A stretch of DNA of 32,214 nt from an uncultured Bacteroidales bacterium (GCA_903927945.1 CAIYOZ010000404.1:1-32214), one strand, 5' to 3'. Positions 16,095-24,273 are shown, counted from the stretch's first letter. Notes: generated by a model from the letters alone, not told the origin. A program made the numbers and translations.

Positions 16095-17561
16095 ATGCAT
16101 ATATCCGGAAAAAAGCAACCTGTCAATAAACGAAACAACACACAAATTTTCGTGAGTTTATTGCTGATTACTTCACCCTGGATTGTCTTGTTTGTTACAA
16201 CCCGGCTACTATTCCATCATTCTGTCTTTAACTCCGTCCCTTGCTGGTCGGATGAATTATCATACTGGCATGAAGTACTTTCGTTCTCTCAAAAAGGTTT
16301 CAATTTTGGGTATTATACCATAAATGAAGTCTTGCCTCACTATTTATCTTTCGGTTCACACGGTTTTGGGACTGTTTCTATGTATGCCTTGTTTGCTAAG
16401 ATTTTTGGCTGGAAAGCTTACTCCCTGGTGTTGGCCAATACGTTCATTCTTTCGGTTGCGTTTCTAGCGTTTACACTTCTCGTAAGAACATCCTCCCTGA
16501 ACCTGGTTATTATTTTATTTTTTACCCTGACTTTCGCCCCGCTCGTTCTTTTCTCACCAACTTCTATGAGTGAGTTGTTGAATTTATCCCTCATGATTAT
16601 TTACGTGGGAATCCTTCATCGTTATTTTAGAAATGAAGGAAAGAAATGGCTCATCTTATTTCTGATTTTTTGTACTGCTATTTCATTTATCCGGATCATC
16701 TACATTATTCTTTTTTTACCCGTTTTGTTTAAAAGAAAGAATGAGTTCAGGTTTGATAGTAAATTCTTATTTTCAGTTATTATTTGGATCACTTTCAGCG
16801 GAATCTTGTTTGTGATTAATAATTTGTTTGTATCACCCTATCCGGATTCCTTCCTGAGCGACCTGTTTAAAAGTCATGGATTTGTTAGCTTTATGAGTAA
16901 TTTTACGATTCATTTTGTCCAAAACTTGTGGAACTTTATCAATCCGTTATCCGAAAACATGATTCAGGTTCTGCAACGTTATTTTGTCATTTTAGTGTGT
17001 TTGTATTCTTTGATTAAATCGAACCTGCTACAAACAAAACATAAAAAGTTAGAAATTGAGTATTTTATAGTATTTTTGATTTTGTTTTTGTTCCTGTTCA
17101 TTACCATAGCTGCCTATGATGTGTTTGACTGGCGAGATTATAGGGTATTGGCACCTGTTTTGTACGGTTGCATGTTGTATCTACTCTTAATTCAGAGAGA
17201 TAAAATCGTTTACAGCCTGATAGGGATGAATATACTTGGGATCGTATTTATGCTTATTTCACCGCAAGTGTTAGAATCATTCAATAACGGCAGATACGAT
17301 AAACCAGTAAAGAACACTTTGTTGAGCGGCATTGAATATACAGATTATCCGAGGTCAGGATTCGAAAATACAATCGTGGTCAATCAATTTGATACAAATA
17401 CAGTGATGAATATCCCGGCCGGAATTGGGATTAGTTTTTCGGAAATATTATCAGACACCTTAAAATCGAATTATGTATATTCGAAAAACAAACTTAAACT
17501 TACGACTTATAAACTGATCAACTCTAATACTTCAGGTTATTTGTACAGAAAGCTCAAATAA
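16095..17561 (+). CDS. Polytopic membrane protein, probable GT-C-fold glycosyltransferase
   Basis: A 488-residue protein with about ten or eleven hydrophobic helices and no lipobox. After the first helix (about 18-40) the periplasmic loop has CWSDELSYWHE (D53, E54), the position where GT-C enzymes such as ArnT and PMT/GT39 keep an acidic DE pair for sugar transfer from a polyprenyl phosphate. The C-terminal 90 residues are soluble. I do not recognise a named family, and the DE motif is the only functional clue. Position between the FabH-like and acyltransferase genes fits a periplasmic transferase of the glycan cluster. A polymerase (Wzy-like) is the alternative, but Wzy proteins rarely have this N-terminal loop. 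Confidence 0.55.
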   Translation: MHISGKKQPVNKRNNTQIFVSLLLITSPWIVLFVTTRLLFHHSVFNSVPCWSDELSYWHEVLSFSQKGFNFGYYTINEVLPHYLSFGSHGFGTVSMYALFAKIFGWKAYSLVLANTFILSVAFLAFTLLVRTSSLNLVIILFFTLTFAPLVLFSPTSMSELLNLSLMIIYVGILHRYFRNEGKKWLILFLIFCTAISFIRIIYIILFLPVLFKRKNEFRFDSKFLFSVIIWITFSGILFVINNLFVSPYPDSFLSDLFKSHGFVSFMSNFTIHFVQNLWNFINPLSENMIQVLQRYFVILVCLYSLIKSNLLQTKHKKLEIEYFIVFLILFLFLFITIAAYDVFDWRDYRVLAPVLYGCMLYLLLIQRDKIVYSLIGMNILGIVFMLISPQVLESFNNGRYDKPVKNTLLSGIEYTDYPRSGFENTIVVNQFDTNTVMNIPAGIGISFSEILSDTLKSNYVYSKNKLKLTTYKLINSNTSGYLYRKLK

Positions 17562-17600
17562 TTAATCTAAAGTGGCTTATATAACCTTAAATACTGAATT

Positions 17601-18689
17601 GTGTTAATAAGTATAAAACCCAAAACCCAAATAAATTATACTTTGTCGATATCAGATACGTTGATAATCAAAGGAGTTGCCATTTGCTTCATGCTTTGGC
17701 ATCATCTGTTTTATCAGTATTCAGAATACAGGGAATGGGTTCAAAATGCTGCTTTTTTGGGAAAAGTATGCATTGCCATGTTTGTATTTGTAAGTGCTTA
17801 TGGTTTAACGATTCAATATGAAAAAATAGATATTCACAAGTTCCAGGTACCAGGTTTCAGGGATACGCTTAAATTTCAAGGGAAACGGTTGTTAAAGCTT
17901 TATATAAATTATTGGGTTGTTTTTATACTATTTGTACCGATAGGCGTTTATTTCTTTCATAGGAGTTTACAGGCTTCATATGGTGCAGATGCCAATTATT
18001 CAATGAACCTGGTTATTGATTTACTGGGTATGAAAGGTTTTCAATCCTACAACATTACCTGGTGGTTTTATCAGGTGATTATTATACTCTATTTGGCTTT
18101 TCCAATCTTGTATATCGCTCTAAAAAAATTAAACATATTCATATTATCACTGTTTTTTCTGATTTTAGTTTTTCCTTTCATTGTCGTACCCTTTGTACAT
18201 CTTTGGCTTTTCCCTTTTGCACTTGGAATCAGTTGTGCATTGAAAAGAGAGAAGATTTCTTCATTCTTGAATCGTACGGATTGGAAGATACTGTTTCTCT
18301 GTAATTTGATTTTATTATTTTCAGTAGCTTATTTAAAGTTGGACGAATGGCTGTTTGGTGGGATAGGTATGGATGGTTTCTTTACATTAACCTTGATTTT
18401 CTTTATCATAACTACCCTTCGTCAAGTGAAAATAGTAACTCAACTGTTTCTGTTTTTAGGTAAACATTCAATGAATATCTTTATGATTCACACTTTTATA
18501 TATAGTTATTTCTATTCCGGATTTATTTATTCTTTCAGGAATCCCGGATTAATATTCATTATTTTGTTAACAAGTTCACTAAGTATTTCAATCCTGATAG
18601 AGTATGGGAAGAAAATGCTTGGAATATATCGTTTGGAAACTAAAATCATTGATTTGTTTTTAACGACCAAATCAACTACAAACTATTAA
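17601..18689 (+). CDS. Acyltransferase-3 family membrane O-acyltransferase (OafA/WecH-like)
   Basis: Ten-helix membrane acyltransferase that decorates sugars, often with acetyl groups. The N-terminal DTLIIKGVAICFMLWHHLF carries the family's arginine/lysine-plus-helix start and the essential histidine pair (H34, H35). The later FLGKHSMNIFMIHTFIY (about 290-310) is the second family signature. Length 362 residues is normal for a single-domain member. The start used is GTG at 17601; no ATG is available before the first family motif, and a TTG at 17643 is the other option. The 3' end, coding for the last residues NY, lies inside a heptad repeat array. Confidence 0.83.
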   Translation: MLISIKPKTQINYTLSISDTLIIKGVAICFMLWHHLFYQYSEYREWVQNAAFLGKVCIAMFVFVSAYGLTIQYEKIDIHKFQVPGFRDTLKFQGKRLLKLYINYWVVFILFVPIGVYFFHRSLQASYGADANYSMNLVIDLLGMKGFQSYNITWWFYQVIIILYLAFPILYIALKKLNIFILSLFFLILVFPFIVVPFVHLWLFPFALGISCALKREKISSFLNRTDWKILFLCNLILLFSVAYLKLDEWLFGGIGMDGFFTLTLIFFIITTLRQVKIVTQLFLFLGKHSMNIFMIHTFIYSYFYSGFIYSFRNPGLIFIILLTSSLSISILIEYGKKMLGIYRLETKIIDLFLTTKSTTNY

Positions 18690-18730
18690 TTACCGCCTAT
18701 TAACTACCCACTATAAACTATAAACTAAAA
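18675..18730. repeat. ACTANNN heptad array (complement of TAGTNNN), spanning coding end to next start
   Basis: Eight units in 7-bp phase from 18675: ACTACAA, ACTATTA, ATTACCG, CCTATTA, ACTACCC, ACTATAA, ACTATAA, ACTAAAA. The first two are the last codons and stop of the acyltransferase; the last ends three bases before the wecE start codon at 18734. The gap contains nothing else. Confidence 0.9.
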
Positions 18731-18733
18731 AAA

Positions 18734-19888
18734 ATGATTCCTTTCAACAAACCATATCTCACCGGAAAAGAGGCACATTACATGTATGAAGCAGTATTCA
18801 CAGGCAAATTATCCGGTAACGGCATGTTTACCCAACGTTGCCAGGCCTATTTTGAACAACGCTTTGGATTTAAAAAATGCCTGCTAACCACATCCTGCAC
18901 CGATGCGCTCGAAATGGCTGCCATATTATGCGATATAAAGCCCGGAGACGAAGTGATCATACCTAGTTATACATTTGTATCAACTGCCCTGGCATTCGTG
19001 CGTCAGGGAGCTAAAATAGTTTTTGCCGATAGCCAGGCCAATCACCCGAACCTGGATGTCGATCGCATTGAAGCGCTAATTAATTCCAAAACCAAAGTGA
19101 TTGTTCCTGTTCATTATGCAGGTATGGCCTGCGATATGGATCAGATTATGGCACTTGCTGCTAAGTATAATTTGCTGGTGGTAGAGGATGCAGCCCAGGC
19201 GATTGATTCTTATTATGTTCCCACTACCGGGGATGTTGAAGCAACCCCGAGACCATTGGGAAGTATTGGACACCTGTCAGCTTTCTCCTTTCATGAAACG
19301 AAGAACATTATTTCCGGTGAAGGTGGCATGCTGGCCATTAACGACGATCGCTTTATTCACCGTGCCGAGATCATTTGGGAGAAAGGGACCAATCGTGCAG
19401 AATTCTTCCGGGGTGAAGTCAATAAATACGGATGGGTGGATATAGGTTCTTCCTTTTTGCCTTCCGAAGTCATTGCCGCTTTCTTATGGGCGCAGGTGGA
19501 GCAACTGGATGTCATACAGGATAAACGAAAACAACATTGGAACCGGTATTATGAAGCCTTAAAACCACTTGCCGACAAGGGATATTTCAGTATACCGGCT
19601 ATTCCTGATTATGCCACCAACAATGCTCACATGTTTTACCTGGTGTGTCCTTCCCTGGATGAACGTACAAAACTGATCAACACCTTAAAACAAAACGATA
19701 TACTGGCTGTCTTCCATTACCTGAGTCTGCACAGCAGCCCTTACTATACCGATAAACACGATGGACGGGTATTGCCCAATTGCGATATGTTTACCGATTG
19801 CCTGGTCCGACTGCCGTTGTTTTATGAGCTAACTAATGAAAACCTGGATAAGATTATTGAAACTATTAAGTCAGTATATAGTATGTAG
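18734..19888 (+). CDS. wecE: dTDP-4-amino-4,6-dideoxygalactose transaminase (WecE/RffA)
   Basis: PLP-dependent DegT/DnrJ/EryC1/StrS transaminase that converts dTDP-4-keto-6-deoxyglucose to dTDP-4-amino-4,6-dideoxy-D-galactose (dTDP-Fuc4N) with glutamate as donor. Similarity to E. coli WecE as I recall it runs end to end: start MIPFN, TRRC-like TQRCQ, PGDEVIIPSYTFVSTA, VIVPVHYAGMACDMD, EDAAQ, FSFHETKN, EKGTNRAEFFRGEV and LAVFHYLSLH. The Schiff-base lysine is K190 in FHETKN. A nine-residue insertion (YVPTTGDVEATPRP region) precedes it relative to E. coli. The dTDP-glucose genes rmlA and rmlB are not in the window. The product is the best clue to the sugar made by this cluster. The TAG stop is part of a heptad array. 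Confidence 0.93.
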   Translation: MIPFNKPYLTGKEAHYMYEAVFTGKLSGNGMFTQRCQAYFEQRFGFKKCLLTTSCTDALEMAAILCDIKPGDEVIIPSYTFVSTALAFVRQGAKIVFADSQANHPNLDVDRIEALINSKTKVIVPVHYAGMACDMDQIMALAAKYNLLVVEDAAQAIDSYYVPTTGDVEATPRPLGSIGHLSAFSFHETKNIISGEGGMLAINDDRFIHRAEIIWEKGTNRAEFFRGEVNKYGWVDIGSSFLPSEVIAAFLWAQVEQLDVIQDKRKQHWNRYYEALKPLADKGYFSIPAIPDYATNNAHMFYLVCPSLDERTKLINTLKQNDILAVFHYLSLHSSPYYTDKHDGRVLPNCDMFTDCLVRLPLFYELTNENLDKIIETIKSVYSM

Positions 19889-19934
19889 TCGGTAGTAAGT
19901 AGTAAGTAGTAAATAGTAGATAGTAAGTAGTAAA
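19872..19934. repeat. TAGTNNN heptad array overlapping the wecE 3' end
   Basis: Nine units in phase from 19872: CAGTATA, TAGTATG, TAGTCGG, TAGTAAG, TAGTAAG, TAGTAAA, TAGTAGA, TAGTAAG, TAGTAAA. The wecE stop codon is the first three bases of the third unit. It forms an inverted pair with the array at 19973-20063. Confidence 0.93.
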
Positions 19935-19972
19935 AGAAGTGGTGTAATAAGTTTACTTTACCCTCTATCCAC

Positions 19973-20063
19973 ACTACCGACTACCGACTCCCGACTCCCG
20001 ACTCCCGACTCCCAACTACCAACTACCGACTATTAACTACCGACTATTAACTACAAACTAATT
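19973..20063. repeat. ACTANNN heptad array ending three bases before a start codon
   Basis: Thirteen units in perfect 7-bp phase from 19973: ACTACCG twice, ACTCCCG three times, ACTCCCA, ACTACCA, ACTACCG, ACTATTA, ACTACCG, ACTATTA, ACTACAA, ACTAATT. It is the reverse-complement type of the preceding array, so the whole gap 19889-20066 could fold as a hairpin around about 38 unrelated bases. Confidence 0.93.
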
Positions 20064-20066
20064 TCC

Positions 20067-21257
20067 ATGCATAAAAACCGAATAATTCCGCCTATCCTCT
20101 TTTTGTTATTGTTTGCCGCCTATTATACTTTGTTAAAAGTAATACCGGCTGATTATAACGACATACACGATCATGCTGCGTTTGCCCGTCAAATGTGTAC
20201 GGGAGAAATACCCTATACCGGGAATTTTTTGGTATACCTGTTGGTGAATGTATTCTCTTTTTTTAGTGCAAGTGTAACTCCTTCCGAAGTCAGTCTATGT
20301 GGTTTGCTGGCTTTCGCAGGTGTTTACCGTTTTTACCTGGCTCAACATGAAATAGCGGATGTGATGGAAAAGGATGTAAACTTACTCTCTAACTACTGGC
20401 ACACTGCTTTCATTTCGCTCAGCATGTTGTTTGTATTTGCCATTCCTATTCCAAGCTTCTTTACGGATGATAAATACATGTATATTGGTAATTATGTACC
20501 GAATGTATGGCATAATTCCACCATCCTTTTTTTATTCCCTTTTGCCTTGTTGCTTTTTGACTTATCATTCCGGCAATTACAAGAATATAACAGCAAGAGG
20601 AACATTTGGATTCTTTTGTTGATTTTACTGAATCTGGTGATTAAACCAAGTTACTTTTTTGTGTTTATTATTGCCTATCCGATACTTTTATTGGTCAGGT
20701 ACAAGTTTAATAAGGAATTCTGGATGAGTGTTTTGCCGTTGATCATTGGATTCTTCTTTTTGATGCTGGAGTACTGGGTGATCTACAAAACCCAGAAGCC
20801 ATCCGGCAGTGAAAGTTCTTCGGTCATATTCATGCCTTTTTACCGAAATCCGGCCTTTGGTGATGCAGGCAAGATGCCCGTATTCGATGATTTAAGCATG
20901 ATCCCTGTATCTATGTTTTTTTCACTACTTTTTCCGTTGCTTTATTCCCTCTTCAATTTACCCTTTGTTCTCAAAAGTCGGTTGTTCTGGTATACTTTCC
21001 TGTCTTTTATTATTTCGATCCTGATATTCTTCTTTATTTCCGAATCGGGTCCACGCGCATCGCACGGCAATTTCTACTGGCAAATCGTTATCTGCACCTG
21101 GTTCTGTTTCTTTGTCGCCTTGTTGGCCTTGCTCAAAGATTTTAAAACGACAGGTAAATCGTATAAGAATGTCTTTTTGGCTTCTGTGTTCTCAGTACAT
21201 GTCCTTATGGGAATCATTTATTTTGTCAGGATACTGGTTACCGGGAGTTATTATTGA
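20067..21257 (+). CDS. Polytopic membrane protein of the glycan cluster, function unknown
   Basis: A 396-residue protein with about nine hydrophobic helices. After the first helix there is a short polar loop with ADYNDIHDHAAFA (D32, H34, D35, H36), reminiscent of the acidic first loop of GT-C glycosyltransferases, and a second periplasmic loop holds FTDDKYMYIGNYVPNVWHN. I do not recognise a named family. It is the last + strand gene of the cluster and is followed by repeats, with a gene on the other strand beyond. A periplasmic glycosyltransferase or a polymerase are the reasonable options; neither is proved. Confidence 0.5.
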   Translation: MHKNRIIPPILFLLLFAAYYTLLKVIPADYNDIHDHAAFARQMCTGEIPYTGNFLVYLLVNVFSFFSASVTPSEVSLCGLLAFAGVYRFYLAQHEIADVMEKDVNLLSNYWHTAFISLSMLFVFAIPIPSFFTDDKYMYIGNYVPNVWHNSTILFLFPFALLLFDLSFRQLQEYNSKRNIWILLLILLNLVIKPSYFFVFIIAYPILLLVRYKFNKEFWMSVLPLIIGFFFLMLEYWVIYKTQKPSGSESSSVIFMPFYRNPAFGDAGKMPVFDDLSMIPVSMFFSLLFPLLYSLFNLPFVLKSRLFWYTFLSFIISILIFFFISESGPRASHGNFYWQIVICTWFCFFVALLALLKDFKTTGKSYKNVFLASVFSVHVLMGIIYFVRILVTGSYY

Positions 21258-21270
21258 TAAGTGATTGTTT

Positions 21271-21364
21271 GAAGAGTTTGAAGAGTTTGAAGAGTTTGAA
21301 GAGTTTGGAAAGTTTCGTGTTCCGTGTTCCGCGTTCCGTGTTCCGCGTTCCGTGTTCCGTGTTC
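21271..21364. repeat. 9-bp array fused to a GC-rich 7-bp array
   Basis: Four perfect GAAGAGTTT units (21271-21306) and one GGAAAGTTT are followed without a gap by seven heptads from 21316: CGTGTTC, CGTGTTC, CGCGTTC, CGTGTTC, CGCGTTC, CGTGTTC, CGTGTTC. The switch from 9- to 7-bp period and from AT- to GC-rich within one base is striking. Confidence 0.93.
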
Positions 21365-21434
21365 CATGACAAGTGACTAATCAACAGTCAAATGATAGTT
21401 TCATTAATTAAGTAAGATTCGATTTTCTTGTTTT

Positions 21435-21469
21435 AATCACTAATCACTGATCACTAATCGTTAATCACT
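21435..21469. repeat. AATCACT heptad array
   Basis: Five units in 7-bp phase (AATCACT, AATCACT, GATCACT, AATCGTT, AATCACT). The array ends four bases from the stop codon of the minus-strand gene at 21474. The motif resembles the CACTTAT units at 16050-16090. Confidence 0.88.
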
Positions 21470-21473
21470 ATTT

Positions 21474-22406
21474 TTACATTGACCAGAGTTCCGCTTTCAT
21501 ATCCGTTTCTTCGGACCAACGGTACTGCAACCGTACGATTTCATCAACAATATCCACAGGTAAGGGTTTGATGTCTTTCGTGGCATTCAGATATTCAGTC
21601 AGATTTTCCGGGTGAACCGTTGAACCAACCGTAGCCTGCACGTTCTCAAAACTAAATGCGAATCGTATACAGAATTCAGTCCAGTTCTCTATTCCCGAGC
21701 GCTCAAAGATAGGAGCTACTTCCACCGCCCTGTGTTGAAGGTATTCTTTCCAGGCGGCACCCGGCACGTCACGCAACCTATGGACCGGTCCACCCGCTAC
21801 CGTACGAAGTGCAATCTGAACCTCATGTTGGTTATTCAACAATTCCCAGAGTTCATTACTCACAAAGCGTTGCAACGGATTTAAATAATAAATATAGCCA
21901 TCCACAATGCCCTTGGGATAACCTCCGATTAAAGCCTGAAACGCAGTTCCCGATGTCCATGGAAATATTTCCAGTACAAAACGTTTGACCAGTCCTTCCT
22001 CTTTGATTTTTTGAAACTCCCGGTAACAATTTCCACCATTGGCAAATTCAAATGCCAAAGCACCGGTTCCAAGGCAGAGTTGCCCGATTTCCATGCTCTC
22101 TAGTCCCAGCGGCTCCAGGTTGTTGCGGATATCGTTTCTCAGCCCCGCAATCGTATCTCCGCCAATCTTTATGATCAGCTTGGGTACTTTCGTCCGTTCG
22201 GCATCAAAAGCCGCCCGTAACACCTGCTCAGCATCATTATATTGGTTGCTGGTATGAAACCAAACCCCCGACTCCATGGCTACCCGGGCCATCTGTACAC
22301 GTTCAGCGAATGGAATGCGATCGTCACCCAAGCGGGTAGTACCATAAATATAGGGAGGCAGATCGGATAGGAGGGAAGGCATAATCTTTTTCGAAGGTAT
22401 TTCCAT
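21474..22406 (-). CDS. Aldo/keto reductase-fold protein with altered catalytic residues
   Basis: A 310-residue TIM-barrel protein of the aldo/keto reductase superfamily: IYGTTRLGDD (20-29), then ERVQMARVAMESGVWFHTSNQY (the helix and strand that usually end in DTAxxYG), and KLIIKIGG. Of the usual Asp/Tyr/Lys/His tetrad, Tyr56 and Lys80 align but the Asp position is His51 and the His position is Cys111 (IGQLC). The C-terminal half holds TVGSTVHPENLTEYLN, the typical cofactor-binding end. It lies between two repeat-bearing gaps, on the opposite strand to the glycan cluster, so it is probably not part of that operon. It may bind NADPH and act on an unusual substrate, or be a non-catalytic relative. 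Confidence 0.75.
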   Translation of the reverse strand: MEIPSKKIMPSLLSDLPPYIYGTTRLGDDRIPFAERVQMARVAMESGVWFHTSNQYNDAEQVLRAAFDAERTKVPKLIIKIGGDTIAGLRNDIRNNLEPLGLESMEIGQLCLGTGALAFEFANGGNCYREFQKIKEEGLVKRFVLEIFPWTSGTAFQALIGGYPKGIVDGYIYYLNPLQRFVSNELWELLNNQHEVQIALRTVAGGPVHRLRDVPGAAWKEYLQHRAVEVAPIFERSGIENWTEFCIRFAFSFENVQATVGSTVHPENLTEYLNATKDIKPLPVDIVDEIVRLQYRWSEETDMKAELWSM

Positions 22407-22468
22407 ATTGTTGGTAGTTGAAAAGTATTTAATTAATCCGTTTTTTTTTGAGCTTTAAGTGAATGCTG

Positions 22469-22501
22469 CACAGATAATCGGAATTATTCCGATTATCTGT
22501 G
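22469..22501. terminator. Perfect 15-bp hairpin downstream of the SEC-C gene
   Basis: Arms CACAGATAATCGGAA (22469-22483) and its exact complement (22487-22501) flank a 3-base loop TTA. On the minus strand it follows the SEC-C gene by 80 bases, but no T tract follows immediately. It could be a terminator, an mRNA 3'-end structure or a dyad binding site upstream of the aldo/keto reductase gene. Confidence 0.6.
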
Positions 22502-22581
22502 TGTAAATAGCTATTTAAAGTTGCATTCTTAAATAATCATTGTAATCATTTAATCATAGAAATCACCATTTAGACCTTATC

Positions 22582-24192
22582 TTACAAGCAGCATTTTTTA
22601 TATTTTTTACCACTGCCGCATGGACAAGGGTCATTTCTGCCTACTTTTAACTTCTCAACCGGAGCCGGTATTATTTCATCTTCATCATTGTAGCTTGTTT
22701 TCTTATCAACTTTCGGTAAGTCTGCAACATCTTCAGTTGTATCCTTATAATAACTCCACTTATCAAGGTAATATTGGTAACGATCGATGCTGTTTTCAAA
22801 TATAGTTTTTTTTCTGTCAATTTCGGGTTCCTTCACAATCTCAATCATGCAATCGCTTAAACTGCCTGTAATTCCAGTGAAAACCAAACCGTGATTGAAT
22901 AATTCGGTAATTTGATCCGTTAATTCACGGGCCTGTATATCTGTTAAATCGCTTACCAGAAAAGCAATCCATTCTGAATCAATAATCGTTTCATCATCTT
23001 CCCGTTCAAGAATCTCATCAATAACACTTTTATACCAGTCAATAACTTCTGTCCGCCGTTGAGGTTCGTGGAGGGCTATTTGCATCAATACTCCTGAAAT
23101 CATTGTGCGCGAATAAAGATAGCGGTTAGGCTCGAAGACAAAACCTTTCAGTTTATCCAATTTATCACTGCCCAACTGATATACAATCTCACAGAAATCA
23201 TCAGTCAGGTAATCACTTAGCCACGTTTCAATGTAATTTACGTCTTGTCTGAGTATATCAAAAATTACGTCCAGGCTGCTATCGTCTTTCAAATCGGCGA
23301 GCAACGACAGACCATGTATAAAGAATTCGTGTGTTTTCGGACTCCAATCCATATCATCCGTAAACACTTTGTGGCGTGCTATACTATCATACAACATCTT
23401 GTGTAAATCGGAAATTAGTGATTCATGTGGAAGGAGCAATATCTGATGAATGATTTCCTGATCAATATTCAGGTCGTTTTGATAAAGCTCTTGTATCAAC
23501 TCATTTTCAAACACAGGAGCTTCGGTGGTCTCTTCAACTACTTTTAAAGGGATATGTTCAACGGTGAAGGAATCCATTTCCTCATCATCATAGACCTTTA
23601 AGCCTTTATTGAGATTTAAAAGCATTAATTGCTTCCGAAACTCAAACATGTTTAATGCTAAATCAAATTCAGTATTTAATTTCTCAATCATATCCAATCG
23701 TTTTTGAGCTTCTTTTTCTTTATCAGCCCCAATAAAGTAATGGAATGCCGTTTCATAGAAACCAAGCACTTCACTATGATGAAATTCCTCACGATCAGGA
23801 TAAGTGACTTTCAACTCCATGGCTTCACCCAGAATTTCAGGAACTTTTTCGTACTCCTTATTTGCAATGGCTATATTCGCCAAATGTAGTTTTCCATACA
23901 GATATTTCGGGTGCAAGCTCAAAAGCCGGCAATTTACTTCGTTGGCCATAAAATGGTTCCCCTGCATGTCATAAAGCTTAGACAATAACGTCTTAAACTG
24001 AGGAATAAAAGGATATTTCCTGATCAAATCATTCAATTCCTTGATGGCACTGTTTTTCTTCTTTTTTACCTTTACGGACATTTCAGCTAATATATCTGCT
24101 ATCCCTGGAGTAATTCCGTAAAGTTGATGGATTACTTCGGTTGATGCGCTTATTTTGCAACCTGAAATGATGATGTCTTCGTTCGTTGTCAT
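22582..24192 (-). CDS. TPR-like protein with DUF1186-like region and C-terminal SEC-C zinc motif
   Basis: A 536-residue cytoplasmic protein with no signal peptide. The N-terminal part (about 40-190) is helical with TPR-like repeats (YPFIPQFKTLLSKLYDMQGN, LHPKYLYGKLHLANIAIANK). The middle (about 230-455) is all-helical and resembles DUF1186 proteins (HGLSLLADLKDDSSLDVIFD, WLSDYLTDDFCEIVYQLGSD). The last 21 residues are a complete SEC-C motif (GRNDPCPCGSGKKYKKCC) with CxC and CC zinc ligands, as at the end of SecA, used to bind protein or ribosome partners. Its role is unknown. The start ATG at 24192 is preceded by the remnant of a WYL regulator reading in the same direction, whose leftover promoter region may now serve this gene. 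Confidence 0.75.
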   Translation of the reverse strand: MTTNEDIIISGCKISASTEVIHQLYGITPGIADILAEMSVKVKKKKNSAIKELNDLIRKYPFIPQFKTLLSKLYDMQGNHFMANEVNCRLLSLHPKYLYGKLHLANIAIANKEYEKVPEILGEAMELKVTYPDREEFHHSEVLGFYETAFHYFIGADKEKEAQKRLDMIEKLNTEFDLALNMFEFRKQLMLLNLNKGLKVYDDEEMDSFTVEHIPLKVVEETTEAPVFENELIQELYQNDLNIDQEIIHQILLLPHESLISDLHKMLYDSIARHKVFTDDMDWSPKTHEFFIHGLSLLADLKDDSSLDVIFDILRQDVNYIETWLSDYLTDDFCEIVYQLGSDKLDKLKGFVFEPNRYLYSRTMISGVLMQIALHEPQRRTEVIDWYKSVIDEILEREDDETIIDSEWIAFLVSDLTDIQARELTDQITELFNHGLVFTGITGSLSDCMIEIVKEPEIDRKKTIFENSIDRYQYYLDKWSYYKDTTEDVADLPKVDKKTSYNDEDEIIPAPVEKLKVGRNDPCPCGSGKKYKKCCL

Positions 24193-24273
24193 AAATTCTA
24201 AACTATGATTTATTTGTTTACTTTGATAATTTTGTTCAATATATCGCTTTCGTGCATTCTCTCTAAAGTTATT

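Noticed and set aside
19872-20063. CRISPR-like array
   Set aside because: Repeat units are only 7 bp, contiguous and without unique spacers, and no cas genes are near.
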